The position numbers and the translations under genes were made by a program. This document shows, piece after piece, positions 10,289 to 24,257 of a stretch of DNA of 64,000 nucleotides; the first letter of the stretch is position 1, and each line of letters begins with the position of its first letter. Source of the stretch: Colwellia sp. (GTDB taxonomy: Bacteria; Pseudomonadota; Gammaproteobacteria; Enterobacterales; Alteromonadaceae); the NCBI GenBank assembly GCA_013215385.1, contig JABSOY010000007.1, positions 1 to 64,000 of the forward strand, given 5' to 3'. The notes under the pieces are model-generated. The model was given only the letters and a program-made list of their open reading frames with translations, did not search any database and was not told the DNA's origin.

Positions 10289-10312
10289 GTATTCAAAATA
10301 TAAATATCTTTG
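10271..10312. repeat. Perfect 17-bp inverted repeat between NRPS and aminotransferase genes
   Basis: Arms 10271-10287 and 10296-10312 are exact reverse complements, with an 8-base loop. The stem is almost all A/T and has no following T-run on the minus strand. It begins 27 bp after the large NRPS stop (10339) and covers the -35 half of the next promoter. It may be a terminator-like hairpin, an operator or both. Confidence 0.6.
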
Positions 10313-10338
10313 GACTAGCTGTTAGATAAAAAATCGCG

Positions 10339-13300
10339 CTAGCTTCCCTCTAACTCAGCCATCAAATCATTTAACCATTCGGCTTGTCCTTCATTAATTT
10401 TTTGTCCTGCTAACGAATTGATATGTGTCGCCAATTCATCTACGGTGCTGCATTCAAACATGGCACGTAGAGGAATAGTGCGCTGCAATACATTTTGCAA
10501 CCGTGATGCTATTTGGGTCGCAAGTAATGAGTGGCCACCAAGTTCAAAGAAATTATCATGAACACCAACTTGGTCAACTTTTAATATTTCGGCCCATACT
10601 TCAGTAATTGTTTGCTCTAGCTCATTACGAGGTGCCACATACAAAGTACTTTGCTGCTTACCAAGCTCAATATCTGGTAACGCTTTGCGATCGACTTTAC
10701 CGTTAGCATTACATGGCATTTCATCTAATAATTGCCAGTGCAGCGGTATCATATACGCTGGTAATTCTTTCGCTAAACCCTCTTTTAACTTGGTAATAAA
10801 ATCAGCTTTTTCTTGCGCCGAAGCAGAAGTATTCTCAAAAAATTTACTCTTAGCACCGACAATATAAGCAACGAGATAAAGGCCATTACTGCCTTGTTTA
10901 GCCATCACCACCGCTTTACTCACCTGTAACAGCTGGTGAAGTTGAGCTTCAATTTCTCCTAGTTCAATGCGATATCCGCGTATTTTAACCTGCTGGTCAA
11001 TTCGACCGACATACTCGAGCACCCCATCGGCGCGCCTGCGGGCTAAATCACCACTACGATATAAGCGCTCTCCTTTATCGCTAAATAAATCTGGTACAAA
11101 CGTTTCTGCTGTACGCTTTGCATCATAACTATAACCACGGCCAACACCCACGCCAGCTATGCACAACTCGGCAATAGCACCTGTTGGTACTAAGCCCACA
11201 CTTTCATCAAGCAGGTATAAGCGGTTATTATCAGTCGGGCTACCGATAGGTAAATAGTGACTTGTGGTTGACTGCTTATCGACGCTAAAAAAAGCAACAT
11301 CATCAGAGCATTCGGCTGGTCCATAGGCATTAATTAGCCCAACTTTGGGATAACTATTTAACCACTGCTCTGCCAATACTGGCGGCATAGCTTCACCTGT
11401 AGGAAGAAGCCAACGCAACTTAGACTGTCGGCTCACTTCATCAGGTATCGGGCTTTCATCTAATAAACCTTGAATCAATGAAGGCACGCTCTCAAGCACA
11501 GTAATACCTTGTGCTTGAATATGGCCAAGTAATGCTTGTGGGTTATGGGCTATCTCGTTTGGCACTATATCTACACGCCCTCCAAATAATGGAGCAAGAA
11601 GAAACTGCCAGACAGAAATATCAAAACACTGAGAAGCGGTTTGTGCAATGACATCATTTTTATCCAATGTCATATAAGGTATTTTACTCAATTGGTTATT
11701 GAGCATACCTTGTTGTTCAACCATCACGCCTTTAGGTACGCCAGTAGAGCCAGAGGTATAAATAACATAGGCTAAACTGTTGGCATTACCATAAAGGTAT
11801 GGGTTATCCACACTAGGGTTAATGATATTGCCATTTACATCAGTTGGGAAATCATAACTACTTTGTTGTACCTCTTCCCACAACAACAAGCTAGGCCGCT
11901 TATCGCTAGGTAATTGCGATAACAAACCTTGCGCTAATTCAAAGCAAACCTGATCACATATCAGTAATCGAACACGACTATTTGACATCATTTGCGCTAA
12001 ACGTTGCTGCGGATGACTTGGGTCAAGCGGTAAATAAGCGGCCCCCGATTTAAAGCAACCTATTATCATACCTAATAAGTTAAGGCTGCGTTCGGCTAAT
12101 AGCGCGATAGGTTGATCTGTACTATTTCCTTTTTCTAATATGGTATAGCTCAAGCAGTTAGCATACTGGTTTAACTCTTGATAACACCACTCTTGTGTTA
12201 AACAACTCGCCACAATGTGCTCTGGCTGAGCCTCGACCTGTGCCTCGAACAATTGCACATAACTTTGATCTACAACTTTTGTCTCATTATCGTGAGCAAT
12301 ATTACTAACCGCAGTTTGATTACAACCTTGAGTAAGAAACTCCTGTTCACTATCACTCAATAATGGCAGTGCAGCTAAAGGCTGATGAAAGTTATCTATA
12401 AGCGCCAAGAGTAGTCGTTTAAACTCTGCCAACATAGTATCGATACTGTGCTTATTAAAATAACGTTGATCATAAGAGATGTGTAATCCCAACTCGTCGC
12501 CTGGGTAACACACGGCTGTTAGAGGGAAGTTGGTATGAGTACGACCAGAGTCAGAGCTCGCATTAAAATCGCGGGCACTATCTAAAACTGATGTGTCTAC
12601 TGGTGCATTTTCAAAAACAAATAAACTATCAAATAATGGTGTTCCTTTAGGTACCTCACTACATTGCTGAATATCAACTAAAGAAAGGTACTCATGCTCA
12701 CGCAATTCAAGGTTATGTGCCAAGACTTGTTGCAACCAATCTTGCACGCTTAAATCGTTATCTAGCGATGGCGTTGGTACCCGTAGTGGAATACTGTTAA
12801 TAAATAGTCCCACCGTATTTTGCATCTCAGGTTTATCAATTGGTCGCCCCGCTACTGTCACACCAAATAACACTTCTCTGTCACCACTAAGGCGACGAAG
12901 TACTAATGACCATGCGGCCTGAGCAAAAGTATTAGCAGTTAATTGATGACTTTGCGCTAAGTCTTGCAAACGAATGCTATCATTTTCATCTAAATGACTA
13001 TAGCAATCACCAACAATCATACCTTTGCTATCGCCAGCATGTTCACGTAATAATGGTCTATCGCTAGCTATCGCTGTTGGTTGTTCAACACCTTGCAGAT
13101 TATCTTGCCACCACTGACGTGATTCAGCGGCATCTTGTTGCTGTAACCAGACAATATAATCACGATAACGAGGAGGCACGGGTAACTGTGCATCACGATT
13201 TTCACTTAACGCTGTGTATATTTCAAAAAAGTCATTCATCAATATCGAACGACACCATGCATCAATCAGAATATGATGATTACTCATCATGAACCAATAC

Positions 13301-16300
13301 TCTTCATCACCTAAGCAAATCAAACGTAAATGAAACGGTGGTGAGTTTAATAAATCAAAACCGGCTTCTCGCTCTTGTTTTAATAACGCTTGCAATCGCT
13401 CCTCGTGTTGGCTTTCGTCTTCATTACGCCAATCAAGATAATCAACCTCAATTAAACTTGGCTTATGAATCACTTGCAGCATGGTTTCACCAGCATTCCA
13501 ACTGAAAGACGCTCGTAGTGTTTCATGTCGAGCAACCACACTTTGCCAAGCTTTAACAAACCGCTTAGGATCGATAGCACTATGAATACGATAACGATCT
13601 TGCATGTAATACAAGCCTGTGCCCGGCTCCAATAAGGTATGAAGTAATAACCCTTCTTGCATTGGCGTTAAAGGGTAGATATCAGCAATATCTTGTGCTG
13701 GTACGGTTAATTCGTCTAATTGTGTTTGCGTTAATTTCGCTAGTGGGAAGTCTGAAGGTGTTAATCTGCTGATAGTACTAGCTAACAACTCCTCATCGAT
13801 ACAATGGACAATTAAATTTTCTAGTTGCTGTAAATAATCATTGGCTAGCGCACTGATTGTTGCTTCGTCATAACGTTTGCTACTATAAGTCCAACGCACG
13901 ATCAGTTCATTATTATAAACTTGGCTATCAATACTCAGCATATTAGGTAACGAAGCTTGCTCATCGCGACTTCGACCCGTTGAATCACTAAGAGGGAGAA
14001 ACAGTGCGTCATGGCCAAAGCTTTGATCAAACTGCCCTAAATAGTTAAAGGTTACCTCTGCTTGAGGCAGTACTGCCATTGCCGCTTGGCAATTATCATC
14101 AGCAAGATAACGTAATACGCCATAACTTAGCCCTTTATCAGGTACTGCACGCAACTGCTCTTTGATAACTTTAATATCATCAGCCAAACCCTGTACTTCA
14201 CTTTTATGCTCAGTATGTTCTTGAAACACTGCCGATGGAGTTAACCTTAATGGGTAGGCGCTAGTAAACCAACCAACTGTACGTGTAAGGTCAATGTCTT
14301 TAAATAATTCTTCACGGCCATGTCCTTCTAACTGGACAAGTACTGATGACTCTTTAGTCCACTGGCATAATGTTCGTGTTAGTGCCGTTAATAATAAATC
14401 ATTCACTTGAGTACGATAAGCAGTAGGTGCTTGTTGCAACAGCTGTTGCGTACGACTACTTGTTAAACTTAAGCTAATCGTTTTTGCATGAGATTCACTA
14501 TTGTCTCCATTAGCATAATCACAAGGTAATGATTCTTTGTGTAATTTATCTGGTATTGCTAATTGCTCTGGCAGTGTAAGTTGCTGCTGCCACCAGCTTA
14601 ACTTTTCTCGCTGTGTTTCATCACTTGCATAATCATGCAAACGCGCAGTCCAATCACGAAATGCTGATGTTTTCGCGGGAGATTGTAGTTTTTCACCCCG
14701 AGATATTTGACGATAACTGTGTTGTAAATCTTCTAATATTATCCGCCAAGATACCCCATCGACCGCAAGGTGATGGATCACTAACAATAATCGCTGTTTA
14801 TTTTCTTTGCCTTGACTAGCCGCTTCGTTCACTAATACTGCACGTAATAACGGCCCTTCATGGATAGTCAAACTACGTTGCATGGTATCAAATAAGTGCA
14901 TACATTCATCTTGGCACTGAGCAATATCGGCAACTGTTTCAGTGTGTAATATTACCGTATCTTGCGGACCTAAAGTACGGTGCTGCGCCTGCCACTGTTC
15001 ACTTTCACTAAATGCTAAACGTAACGCATCATGATGCTGTAGTAAGTGTTGTAATACCTGTTCTAATAACATTTCATCTAGGTGCTGAGTTGGTTCGAGT
15101 AACAACGCTTGATTCCAGTGATCTCGGTTAGGCAATGGCATAGAAAAGAACCAATGTTGAATCGGCGTTAACTCAGAATTCCCCTCAATTAGGCCTTGTT
15201 CTGCAACCACACTGTTATCACCTTGCTGCGTGGCTATTTCCGCTAGTGCTTTAATATTTTGATGTTGAAACAAATCGCGCGGACTAAAATTAAGGCCAAC
15301 TTGACGAGCACGACTAACCACTTGGATTGATAAGATGGAATCTCCGCCTAACTCAAAAAAGTTATCATTAACGCCAATTTTATCTACTGACAGTATATCA
15401 GCCCAAATTGTAGCTAATAATTTTTCATGATCACTAGCCGGTGCAATATAATCTTGCTTATTTTGTTCAATATCCGGTAACGGCAATGCCTTACGATCAA
15501 GCTTACCGTTTGGTCCAATAGGTAGGCTAGGTAATACAATCCATAGTGCAGGTACCATATAATCAGGTAATTTTGCTTTGAGGTTTATTTTTAACTGGCT
15601 TATTAATAAGTCATTGTTTTGATCATTGTTTTGGTCATTAATAACTTCAGTACTTTTACTCGCAACATAAGCGACCAGCGATTTATTTCCTGCGACGTCT
15701 ATCGCTAATACTACCGCTTCGTCTACTGCTTGATGTGCTAATAAATTAGCTTCGATTTCACCAAGCTCAATTCGAAACCCTCTAATTTTAACTTGATAGT
15801 CTGCACGACCCACATACTCAACTAGGCCATCATTTCCTTGTCGAACAAGATCTCCGGTGCGATACAAACGTTCAGCTTTATCTTCCGCTACGTTATTCGT
15901 CGTAACTCGATTAGAAAGAAATGGATTAGGAATAAAGCGCTCTGCGGTTAGCCCTGTGCGTTGATGATAACCTCGCGCTAAACCTGCTCCACCGACATAT
16001 AACTCGCCAATGCTTCCTTGTGGCACTAGCGCTAGATCAGTATCAAGAATATAAGCAACGCGATCTCCCACCAAACTACCAATAGGTACGCTGGTCATAT
16101 GTTCAGCTAATTGTTGCGGTGCTAAACCAGCTAGCGGCATAACTACTGTTTCTGTTGGTCCATAAGCATTAAAGAAATATTCTGGCTGAAATGCTCTGCG
16201 TATCCGTTGTAAATGTTCGGCCGTTAACACTTCACCACCGGTAATGCACAAACGAATAGGCAAGCTTTGTTGCTGACTTGATAACCACTGAGCTAATTGG

Positions 16301-19300
16301 CTGCCATAACTAGGCGTTAATCCTAACGTTGTAACATTATGTTGACGAATTAGTTGGCAAATTTCCTCGACCCCCCACTGATTTTGTCCGCGCAACACTA
16401 CATGAGATCCACACAACAATGGTGCGAGTAAACGTTCAGTGGCCGCATCAAAATTAATAGAGTAAAAATGTAATTCACAGTCATCACTACACATACCGAA
16501 ACGCTCAATAACCGCTTGGCAATGCATACTTATCTCACCATGAGAAACCATCACACCTTTCGGCTTTCCGGTTGATCCTGAGGTATAAATTAAATACGCT
16601 TGATGCAGCGGTACGTTAATTAATGGTAAGGATTTACTTGGGTAATCAGCCATCGTTAGCCCATCTTTTTCCAAACACCAAGGTTTTACTTGTTTAGGTA
16701 ATTCGCCCAGCGCATTGAATAACGTCTCATTGCCTAATAATAAGCAAATACCACTATCTTCTATAATATCTTGCAGTCGTTCTACCGGATATTCTGGATC
16801 TAAAGGTACATATGCTGCGCCCGCTTTAAGAATAGCTAATAAAGCAATAACCATATCTAACGAACGATATAATGCAAGACCAACATAATTTTCAGGCCCT
16901 ACACCTTGCTCACGTAATAACCATGCTAATCGATTCGACTTACTGTCCAATTCAGCGTAAGTTAGCGTTTGATCAGCAAAGCTCAGTGCCGGAGCATTAG
17001 GTGTACTATGCACTTGCTTAGCAAATAACTCATGAACGCAGTACGCTAGTGGTTGCTGCTGATTAGTACTGAGGTTTAAACGAGACAAGCAGAGGTTTTG
17101 CTCATCATCGGGTATTAGATTATCTACTTGGTCTTCGTTTTTAAAAAGTGATAGCTCGGCGATACGTTGCTTGGGGTTATTCACCATAGCGGTTAACAAG
17201 TTATCCCAATGACGCGCCATATTAGCAATACGTGCCTCATCAAATAGATCGCAACTATAGGTTAAACAACAATTTAACTGATGATTAAGATCTGTTACTT
17301 CTAAATTAAGATCAAACTTTGTTGCTTTAGCGTCGTTAACAATATAATCAACTGTCATGCCTGCTAGCTCACGACTTTGCTGGAAATTCCAACGCTGTAC
17401 ATTACACATCACCTGAAATAATGGGTTATAAGCTGTACTACGCGGTGGCTGCAAAGCATCAACTAACTGTTCAAAAGGTAAGTCTTGATGGGACTGACCT
17501 TCAATAACAGTATTACGTAACTGAGATAGTAAATTATCGACACTCATCTGCCCATCTAGCTGACAGCGTAATACTTGAGTATTTAGAAATGCTCCGATCA
17601 GCCCTTCACTTTCGGGTCTAATTCGGTTGGCAATAGGCGCACCAATACGTAGATCATTTTGGCCACTATAACGGTAAAGTAGCACGGCTAATGCTGCCGT
17701 CATGGTCATAAATAAAGTTAAGCCTCGTTCTGCATTAAATACCCGTACTTTTTCGGCTAATTCATCTCTAAGAGCAAAGCGATACAAACCACCTTCATAG
17801 CTCTGTATAGCAGGGCGAGGACGATCGCTAGGTAAAGCAAGTACTGGATGTTCATTTCCTAATTTATTTTGCCAATAATCAAGTTGTCGCTGCCCTTCTC
17901 CTGACTCTAACCATTGACGTTGCCAAACACTATAATCAAGATACTGTACTGGCAATGGCATTAGCGACGGTGCTTTGTTTTCAATAAATGCTTCGTAAAT
18001 CGCCCCCAACTCTCGAGCAAAGATATCCATTGCCCAGCCTTCAGTGACAATATGATGTAATGTTAATGCTAAGATATGCTCTTCATCGCTAACTTTTACT
18101 AGGCAAGCTCGTAATAATGGTCCTTTCACTAAATCAAACGGTTGATGGGCTTCATTGTCAGCTAGCTGCTGTAGTCGCAACTGACACTCTTGAGTATTGA
18201 ATGAAGAAAAATCTTGTTGTCTTAACAATACCAGCGAGTCGTCAGCAACCTGCTGCACTGGTACGCCGTTGATACTAGGAAAGGTTGTACGTAACGTTTC
18301 GTGTCTTTGTATTAAAGCTTGCAGCGCTGCATTGAAATGCTCTACGTGTAATTTCCCCTGAAGCCTAGCCATACCACCAACATTATAAGCAGGGCTATCT
18401 GGTTCAAGTTGCCACAGAAACCATAAACGCTGTTGTGAATAGGATAAAGGTACCGGTAGACTTCGATCAATAAGCTCAATATCTGGCATATTGTTAAGTC
18501 GCCCTGCTTGTTGCGCCTGTGCAACCTGCTCAACAAAGTCATTCAACTCACTATGTTCAAACAACACTTTTAATGCTAGTTCAACATTACATAATAAACG
18601 TGTACGAGAAACAATTTGCGTTGCTAATAATGAATGTCCGCCACGCTGAAAGAAATCATCATATAAACCAATACGTGATAAACCCATAACCTCCTGCCAA
18701 ATTTCGGCAATCTGCTTTTGTAGCGGAGTATTAGGTGCAATATATTCTGCATGTTCATTTAAACTAGTCTCAGGCTCTGGCAGCGAGCGATAATCGACTT
18801 TACCATTAACCGTTAATGGTAACGTTGGCAAGACAACAAATTGCGTTGGGATCATATAACTAGGCAGTATTTTTCCCAACGCTACTTTAAACAATTCCGC
18901 ATAGTCATTCGTTGTTTTCTGCTCTGCATTATCATTTAGGTCATCAAGCACGTAATAAGCAACTAATTGAGCATTAGCCGTAGACTTTTCAATGTCAGGC
19001 TGTTCATTGTTAGGCACTGACACTATTACTACCGCTTGTTTTATCATCGGCAATGCTAACAACTGTGCTTCAATCTCTTGCGGTTCAATACGAAAGCCGC
19101 GCAACTTAACTTGCTGATCAACACGGCCTAAATAGTCTAATGAGCCATCATTTCCCCAACGCGATTTATCGCCGGTTCTATATAAACGAGCACCACGTTT
19201 AGCTCCTCGCTGAGTCGATAATGGGTCTGGCACAAAGCGCTCAGCAGTCAAGGCTGCTCGCCCTGAACTGCTATTATTTATACTATTGCCAAGGTGTTTT

Positions 19301-22300
19301 TTATTATGGCTGGCACTTAAATACCCCCGAGCTAAACCCGCGCCACCAACATATAACTCACCTGAAACGCCTATCGGTGCGAGCATAAGCTCTTCATCTA
19401 ATACTCGGCAAATCACGTTATCTAACGGTTTGCCAATAGGAGAGCGATTTTCATCACTTGTATTACAATGCCAATGGGTCACATTGATAGCCGTTTCAGT
19501 GGGGCCATAACGATTATGTAATGCAACCCTTGGCAATTTACTAAAAACATTATTACGTAATGCCGTAGATAACGCTTCACCACCCGAAAATAAGTAGCGT
19601 AAACTTGAACACTGACTTACTGCTGGCTCTTCGATAAATAATTGCAATAATGCTGGGACGAAATGCAACACGGTTACGCCATATTCTTGTACCAACGCGA
19701 CTAACCTATGTGGGTCACGCTGCTCTCCTGGCGCTGCTAAAACTAAACGAGCACCCGTGATCAAAGGTAAAAAACACTCCCATACAGAAACATCAAAACT
19801 GATCGGTGCTTTTTGTAGAAAAACTGCTTGTTCGTTAACTTTATAGGTCTTCTTCATCCATTGTAAACGGTCTGTCAGCGACGCATGACTTATACCTACG
19901 CCTTTAGGTAATCCGGTAGAGCCTGAGGTATAAATAATATAAGCCAAACTATCGCCATGAAAAGCTACATTAGGTGCGCTCGCTGGAAAGTGTTCAAGCT
20001 TAAGTTTATCCATATCTATTAGCTGACTAGTTAATGTTTGCTGATTCAAAGCATCGTTATTGAGCAAGTCAGTTTCGGTCAATAATATTTCACATCCACT
20101 GTCACTAACCATATATGCTAGTCGCTCTGCGGGGTAATCAGGGTCTAATGGTAGATAAGTACCGCCCGCTTTGATAATCGCCAGCAGACCAATTAATAAC
20201 TTAGCCGACCGCTCGAGTAAAATAGCAACACACGTCTCTGGTTTTACTCCTTGTGCCTGTAAATAGTGGGCCAACTTATTAGCTTGATTATTCAGTTGTT
20301 CATAGCTAAGGCTGCCACCTTGCCACTGTAATGCAATACGCTTAGGCGTAAGTAATGCTTGCTTATTAACACTATCTGCTAAGCTCGCTACTTCTTCTGG
20401 CTTAGTTGCCTTTAGCGACACTTCTCCCCAACGATTTAAGCGCTTTTTCTCATCAGTTGACAGTAAAGTAATATCACCAATACATAGTTCAGGTTGGTTA
20501 ATAACACTTTCTAATAAGCTGATTAAATGTTCACCTAAACGCTGAATAGTCTCTTGTTTAAAGAGCTCGGTGTTATAATCAAAATTTAGCTGTAAATCAC
20601 CTTGCTCATTTTCTTCACTGTGTAATTGCAAGTCACATTTTGCTTCACGACTATGCCAAGGCAACTCTTCTGCAGATAATCCAGACAAGCGATTAAATAG
20701 GTTTAGGCCACGCTGTTGATGGTTAAACATCACTTGAAAAAGAGGTGATTCACCTTGATTTCGCCCTTTAGTATTTTGATTACTACTAGCCAAAATGCTT
20801 TCTATAACTTTATCAATCGGTATGTCTTGATGCATTTGTGCATCAAGTGTCGTTTGTCGTACTTGTGCGATTAGTTTTGTAAAGGGTAAACGTGCATTTA
20901 TCTCAGCACGCAATACCAAGGTATTGATGAAAAAACCAACTACATTTTGAATATCTGCATGCTGACGATTAGCACTAGGTACACCTACTCTAATGTCATT
21001 CTGCCCGGTATAGCGATGAAGCAAACTTTGAAAAGCTGACAGTAATAGCATAAATAAGGTCGCATCTTGCGACTGAGCAAAGGCACGTAATTTATTAGAT
21101 AACGCTGGTTCAATAGCTAAACTAAGACGAGCTGCTTTTTTTTGTAATTTATAATTTTCTTGTGATGTTATTTCAGCAGAAGCTTTATTGTCTAACTGTG
21201 TAACCGTGCGTGGGTAGTCCGTTTCTAACTGTAGTATTGGCTGCTGACCCGCTAATTGTTTTTGCCAATAGCTCAACTGACGATTAGCGTCATCTCCAAC
21301 TAACCACTGACGTTGCCAACTAGCAAAATCTGCATACTGTAATGCTAATGGAGCAAAGCCGGCACTAATATCTTTCCCTTGATTAGCCGCGGCATATAAC
21401 TGAGATAACTCCCCCATAAGTATATTTAGGGACCAACCATCTGCAATAATATGATGCAGGGTTATTAATAATAAATGTTCGTCTTTGCTTACTTTTATCA
21501 ATTTCACAAGTAACAAATTACCGGCAGTAAGATCGAATACTGCCTGCGCTGCTTGTTCTTGTAACAAAGCTGCCTGAGCCTTGCGCTCAACAGCCTTAAG
21601 CATGCTGATATCTATATGTTTAATCGAAAATTCAGTTGATGCTTCACTGTATTGTAAAACTTCGCCCTCTTTTTCGACAAAACGAGTACGTAAAGATTCA
21701 TGACGTAAAATTAATTTTTGAAAACTTACATTCAAGGCTGATTCATTTATTTCGCCTCGTAAATGTAAACCTGTGGGAATATTATAGGCAACACTTTGCG
21801 GGTTAAGTTGCCAAATAAACCATAAACGACTCTGCGCGGATGACAAAGGTAAACCTTGCTGTCGAGACTGAGCAGTAATAAGCGAGCGCTTGTTCAGGGT
21901 AGTGTTTTCTACTTTGTCTTTGCTTAGCTTATGCTCTATCGCTAATGTAAACTCAGCGAATACTGGTACGTCAAATAACAAACGAAGGTCAATGTCAGTA
22001 TTAAGACTGTCACGACATTGTGCAATAACCTGTACGGCTATAACTGAATTACCGCCAAGTAAAAAGAAATTATCTTGCGCTGCTATTTGCTCTATTTGTA
22101 ACAATTCACGCCAAATTTTAGCAATATTTTCTGAAAGACCTGTAACGGAAGTTTGTTTCGTAACATTAGAGACTAGCTCTTTCGGCTCAGTTTTAATTTT
22201 TTCAGGATAACTAGCGTAAGCCTCAATACTGCCATCAATAAGACCTTGGCAACAAGCTGAACGCTGTAATTTACCACTAGAGGTTTTGGGTAATGTGCCT

Positions 22301-23940
22301 GGTTGTAATAAAGCCACTTGTTGAGGCGCTTCTTGGCAAGTTTCAGCGACCACTTTTCTAATACGGTTAATTAGTGCCTCAGCAGGAATTAAATTTTGTA
22401 ACTTTTTGCCTACTTCGGCAGCAATACCAATACTTTCTTTACCGTTGACGTTTATTGAAAATGCCGCGACTCTGCCTTTTCGCACAACTTCTACTTCATT
22501 TTCTACAATGCGCTCTATATCTTGAGGGTAAAGGTTTTGCCCTCGGACAATAAGCATGTCCTTTAAGCGACCCGTAACAAATAGCTCCTTTTCACTTACA
22601 AAACCTAAATCGCCGGTACGTAACCAAACACAACCATTCGACTCAACAAATGATGCTGCGGTTGCTTCTGGGTTACGCCAATACCCGTTAGCAATGCTCG
22701 CGCCACTCACCCATATTTCACCGACATTATTGTCAAGCAACACTTTACTATCATTAGGATCAACAATACGAACAGCATGCCCTGGTTGACTATAACCACA
22801 GCTCATTATTGTGCTTTTCACTGTAGTTTCATGCGGTATAGTTTGCGCACGGTTTTTAGCCAACATTTCGCTATCAAGATGTAATGCCGATATGCCTTGC
22901 TTTCGAGCACTGCCTGTTACAAATAATGTCGCTTCTGCTAAGCCATAGCAGGAAAACAAGTTTCTTTTATCAAAACCACAGCTTGAAAATTTATCGGTGA
23001 AAATATCTAAACTGTCTTGTCTTATCGGTTCAGAGCCGGAAAACGCAAGTTGCCAGCTACTTAAATCTAAGGTATCCAAAACCGATGCTGATACCCTTTC
23101 ACTACATAAACGATAAGCAAAATCAGGCCCGCCACTAATAGTGCCTTTATACTGACTAATGGCCTCTAACCAACGCACCGGGCGTTCTAGAAAATAGCGT
23201 GGCGACATTAATACACACAGCACACCACTATAAATCGATTGCAATAAACAGCCAATCAAACCCATATCATGATAAAGCGGTAACCAGCTAACGATGACAT
23301 CAGTCTCGTCGATGCCAAAGCCTTGTCGGATCAACTCTTCATTTACGATTAAATTTTTATGGGTTACCTGCACACCTTTAGGCGTAGAGGTTGAACCCGA
23401 TGTATATTGTAAAAAAGCAATATCACTCGGCTGCACTTGAGGCCCTTGCCAATTTTCGATGCTGATATCATTTAGTGCATCTACACATAATAACTTGGGT
23501 AACCCTTGTACCATTTCATGAGTTGATAGTTGCAGACTAACTTGTGATAAGGGTTCATATAACATAGTGCTAGTAAGTAATAAACTAGGCTCTGCATCAA
23601 TAATAATAGACAGTAAACGCTCTTGATGTTGCTCCCGTGTAGATTCTGGTGGGTAAGCAGGTACAGCAATAACACCCGCGTATAAACAACCAAAAAAAGC
23701 AGCAACATAATCTAAGCCGCTAGGGAAAAGTAATATTGCTCTTTCTCCAGGCTCAGTTTCTTGCTGCAATTTTGCTGCAATCTGCCGAGCCCGGCGGTCT
23801 AACTCGCCATAACTAATGGTTTCATTATCATGACCTTTCTCTTGCAAAAAGCGTAATGCTAATTGCTCTGGGCTTAGTTTTGCACGCTCTTGCAATACTT
23901 GAATCAAAGTATTATTACTAGGGCTATCACATTTATTCAT
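10339..23940 (-). CDS. FAAL-initiated trimodular nonribosomal peptide synthetase
   Basis: 4533 residues. Order by motif: fatty-acyl-AMP ligase (1 to about 570, [11 protein letters not shown] near 180); acyl carrier (GGNS, near 632); C1 (HHIIADGW near 832); A1 (near 1175-1720); PCP1 (Ser near 1768); C2 (HHIVTEGW near 1965); A2 (near 2290-2820); PCP2 (GGDS near 2867); epimerase (HHLAVDG near 3058); C3 (HHILIDAW near 3558); A3 (near 3880-4430); PCP3 (near 4468). There is no thioesterase. It would activate a fatty acid, acylate residue 1, add residue 2 as the D form, then residue 3. Pockets read by eye: A1 D-V-W-H-F-G-R-I-N-K (mixed Ser/Glu-like), A2 D-A-E-G-I-G-A-V-M-K (Glu239 suggests a basic residue), A3 D-I-W-E-L-T-A-D-D-K (unassigned). 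It is the likely starting enzyme of the lipopeptide. Confidence 0.96.
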   Translation of the reverse strand: MNKCDSPSNNTLIQVLQERAKLSPEQLALRFLQEKGHDNETISYGELDRRARQIAAKLQQETEPGERAILLFPSGLDYVAAFFGCLYAGVIAVPAYPPESTREQHQERLLSIIIDAEPSLLLTSTMLYEPLSQVSLQLSTHEMVQGLPKLLCVDALNDISIENWQGPQVQPSDIAFLQYTSGSTSTPKGVQVTHKNLIVNEELIRQGFGIDETDVIVSWLPLYHDMGLIGCLLQSIYSGVLCVLMSPRYFLERPVRWLEAISQYKGTISGGPDFAYRLCSERVSASVLDTLDLSSWQLAFSGSEPIRQDSLDIFTDKFSSCGFDKRNLFSCYGLAEATLFVTGSARKQGISALHLDSEMLAKNRAQTIPHETTVKSTIMSCGYSQPGHAVRIVDPNDSKVLLDNNVGEIWVSGASIANGYWRNPEATAASFVESNGCVWLRTGDLGFVSEKELFVTGRLKDMLIVRGQNLYPQDIERIVENEVEVVRKGRVAAFSINVNGKESIGIAAEVGKKLQNLIPAEALINRIRKVVAETCQEAPQQVALLQPGTLPKTSSGKLQRSACCQGLIDGSIEAYASYPEKIKTEPKELVSNVTKQTSVTGLSENIAKIWRELLQIEQIAAQDNFFLLGGNSVIAVQVIAQCRDSLNTDIDLRLLFDVPVFAEFTLAIEHKLSKDKVENTTLNKRSLITAQSRQQGLPLSSAQSRLWFIWQLNPQSVAYNIPTGLHLRGEINESALNVSFQKLILRHESLRTRFVEKEGEVLQYSEASTEFSIKHIDISMLKAVERKAQAALLQEQAAQAVFDLTAGNLLLVKLIKVSKDEHLLLITLHHIIADGWSLNILMGELSQLYAAANQGKDISAGFAPLALQYADFASWQRQWLVGDDANRQLSYWQKQLAGQQPILQLETDYPRTVTQLDNKASAEITSQENYKLQKKAARLSLAIEPALSNKLRAFAQSQDATLFMLLLSAFQSLLHRYTGQNDIRVGVPSANRQHADIQNVVGFFINTLVLRAEINARLPFTKLIAQVRQTTLDAQMHQDIPIDKVIESILASSNQNTKGRNQGESPLFQVMFNHQQRGLNLFNRLSGLSAEELPWHSREAKCDLQLHSEENEQGDLQLNFDYNTELFKQETIQRLGEHLISLLESVINQPELCIGDITLLSTDEKKRLNRWGEVSLKATKPEEVASLADSVNKQALLTPKRIALQWQGGSLSYEQLNNQANKLAHYLQAQGVKPETCVAILLERSAKLLIGLLAIIKAGGTYLPLDPDYPAERLAYMVSDSGCEILLTETDLLNNDALNQQTLTSQLIDMDKLKLEHFPASAPNVAFHGDSLAYIIYTSGSTGLPKGVGISHASLTDRLQWMKKTYKVNEQAVFLQKAPISFDVSVWECFLPLITGARLVLAAPGEQRDPHRLVALVQEYGVTVLHFVPALLQLFIEEPAVSQCSSLRYLFSGGEALSTALRNNVFSKLPRVALHNRYGPTETAINVTHWHCNTSDENRSPIGKPLDNVICRVLDEELMLAPIGVSGELYVGGAGLARGYLSASHNKKHLGNSINNSSSGRAALTAERFVPDPLSTQRGAKRGARLYRTGDKSRWGNDGSLDYLGRVDQQVKLRGFRIEPQEIEAQLLALPMIKQAVVIVSVPNNEQPDIEKSTANAQLVAYYVLDDLNDNAEQKTTNDYAELFKVALGKILPSYMIPTQFVVLPTLPLTVNGKVDYRSLPEPETSLNEHAEYIAPNTPLQKQIAEIWQEVMGLSRIGLYDDFFQRGGHSLLATQIVSRTRLLCNVELALKVLFEHSELNDFVEQVAQAQQAGRLNNMPDIELIDRSLPVPLSYSQQRLWFLWQLEPDSPAYNVGGMARLQGKLHVEHFNAALQALIQRHETLRTTFPSINGVPVQQVADDSLVLLRQQDFSSFNTQECQLRLQQLADNEAHQPFDLVKGPLLRACLVKVSDEEHILALTLHHIVTEGWAMDIFARELGAIYEAFIENKAPSLMPLPVQYLDYSVWQRQWLESGEGQRQLDYWQNKLGNEHPVLALPSDRPRPAIQSYEGGLYRFALRDELAEKVRVFNAERGLTLFMTMTAALAVLLYRYSGQNDLRIGAPIANRIRPESEGLIGAFLNTQVLRCQLDGQMSVDNLLSQLRNTVIEGQSHQDLPFEQLVDALQPPRSTAYNPLFQVMCNVQRWNFQQSRELAGMTVDYIVNDAKATKFDLNLEVTDLNHQLNCCLTYSCDLFDEARIANMARHWDNLLTAMVNNPKQRIAELSLFKNEDQVDNLIPDDEQNLCLSRLNLSTNQQQPLAYCVHELFAKQVHSTPNAPALSFADQTLTYAELDSKSNRLAWLLREQGVGPENYVGLALYRSLDMVIALLAILKAGAAYVPLDPEYPVERLQDIIEDSGICLLLGNETLFNALGELPKQVKPWCLEKDGLTMADYPSKSLPLINVPLHQAYLIYTSGSTGKPKGVMVSHGEISMHCQAVIERFGMCSDDCELHFYSINFDAATERLLAPLLCGSHVVLRGQNQWGVEEICQLIRQHNVTTLGLTPSYGSQLAQWLSSQQQSLPIRLCITGGEVLTAEHLQRIRRAFQPEYFFNAYGPTETVVMPLAGLAPQQLAEHMTSVPIGSLVGDRVAYILDTDLALVPQGSIGELYVGGAGLARGYHQRTGLTAERFIPNPFLSNRVTTNNVAEDKAERLYRTGDLVRQGNDGLVEYVGRADYQVKIRGFRIELGEIEANLLAHQAVDEAVVLAIDVAGNKSLVAYVASKSTEVINDQNNDQNNDLLISQLKINLKAKLPDYMVPALWIVLPSLPIGPNGKLDRKALPLPDIEQNKQDYIAPASDHEKLLATIWADILSVDKIGVNDNFFELGGDSILSIQVVSRARQVGLNFSPRDLFQHQNIKALAEIATQQGDNSVVAEQGLIEGNSELTPIQHWFFSMPLPNRDHWNQALLLEPTQHLDEMLLEQVLQHLLQHHDALRLAFSESEQWQAQHRTLGPQDTVILHTETVADIAQCQDECMHLFDTMQRSLTIHEGPLLRAVLVNEAASQGKENKQRLLLVIHHLAVDGVSWRIILEDLQHSYRQISRGEKLQSPAKTSAFRDWTARLHDYASDETQREKLSWWQQQLTLPEQLAIPDKLHKESLPCDYANGDNSESHAKTISLSLTSSRTQQLLQQAPTAYRTQVNDLLLTALTRTLCQWTKESSVLVQLEGHGREELFKDIDLTRTVGWFTSAYPLRLTPSAVFQEHTEHKSEVQGLADDIKVIKEQLRAVPDKGLSYGVLRYLADDNCQAAMAVLPQAEVTFNYLGQFDQSFGHDALFLPLSDSTGRSRDEQASLPNMLSIDSQVYNNELIVRWTYSSKRYDEATISALANDYLQQLENLIVHCIDEELLASTISRLTPSDFPLAKLTQTQLDELTVPAQDIADIYPLTPMQEGLLLHTLLEPGTGLYYMQDRYRIHSAIDPKRFVKAWQSVVARHETLRASFSWNAGETMLQVIHKPSLIEVDYLDWRNEDESQHEERLQALLKQEREAGFDLLNSPPFHLRLICLGDEEYWFMMSNHHILIDAWCRSILMNDFFEIYTALSENRDAQLPVPPRYRDYIVWLQQQDAAESRQWWQDNLQGVEQPTAIASDRPLLREHAGDSKGMIVGDCYSHLDENDSIRLQDLAQSHQLTANTFAQAAWSLVLRRLSGDREVLFGVTVAGRPIDKPEMQNTVGLFINSIPLRVPTPSLDNDLSVQDWLQQVLAHNLELREHEYLSLVDIQQCSEVPKGTPLFDSLFVFENAPVDTSVLDSARDFNASSDSGRTHTNFPLTAVCYPGDELGLHISYDQRYFNKHSIDTMLAEFKRLLLALIDNFHQPLAALPLLSDSEQEFLTQGCNQTAVSNIAHDNETKVVDQSYVQLFEAQVEAQPEHIVASCLTQEWCYQELNQYANCLSYTILEKGNSTDQPIALLAERSLNLLGMIIGCFKSGAAYLPLDPSHPQQRLAQMMSNSRVRLLICDQVCFELAQGLLSQLPSDKRPSLLLWEEVQQSSYDFPTDVNGNIINPSVDNPYLYGNANSLAYVIYTSGSTGVPKGVMVEQQGMLNNQLSKIPYMTLDKNDVIAQTASQCFDISVWQFLLAPLFGGRVDIVPNEIAHNPQALLGHIQAQGITVLESVPSLIQGLLDESPIPDEVSRQSKLRWLLPTGEAMPPVLAEQWLNSYPKVGLINAYGPAECSDDVAFFSVDKQSTTSHYLPIGSPTDNNRLYLLDESVGLVPTGAIAELCIAGVGVGRGYSYDAKRTAETFVPDLFSDKGERLYRSGDLARRRADGVLEYVGRIDQQVKIRGYRIELGEIEAQLHQLLQVSKAVVMAKQGSNGLYLVAYIVGAKSKFFENTSASAQEKADFITKLKEGLAKELPAYMIPLHWQLLDEMPCNANGKVDRKALPDIELGKQQSTLYVAPRNELEQTITEVWAEILKVDQVGVHDNFFELGGHSLLATQIASRLQNVLQRTIPLRAMFECSTVDELATHINSLAGQKINEGQAEWLNDLMAELEGS

Positions 23941-24079
23941 TATATTCCCTTTATATAACTATTATTAAGTGTTCAGTATTGTTGAAGTAAATGATGTCCT
24001 GCCTAGAGTAACCATCATGTCACACGCTTTTTATTTAGCTGGGTGGAAATACTTCATTATTACTGCCAATACAATAGAA

Positions 24080-24103
24080 ACGGATGGAATATAAAAATAA
24101 TTA
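24080..24103 (-). promoter_or_regulatory. Possible degenerate PvdS-type promoter of the large NRPS
   Basis: Minus strand TAATT (24103-24099), 16 bases, CGT (24082-24080): one mismatch to the motif that is exact at five other cluster genes. It lies 140 bp before the NRPS start, farther than at the other genes. No exact copy was found in the 23941-24355 gap. Confidence 0.35.
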
Positions 24104-24257
24104 ATTAATTAGAAAAACAAAAAAAACTTCTCTTTAGATGGATATAAAATAAAGCCTGTAAGCCTCTAGAATATTGGATAACTTTCAAAACGGCGGCTAA
24201 AAGTTAATATATTTTATATTGGTAACTTGATTAATTTAAAAAAAGACACTACCGCCA

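Noticed and set aside
18342-18542. Small open frames on both strands within the NRPS genes
   Set aside because: All are out-of-frame shadows of the large synthetase genes.
24033-24037. TAAAT element 97 bp before the large NRPS as its -35
   Set aside because: The bases 16-17 positions downstream read GAT/ATG, not CGT, so the match is weaker than the TAATT site at 24080-24103.
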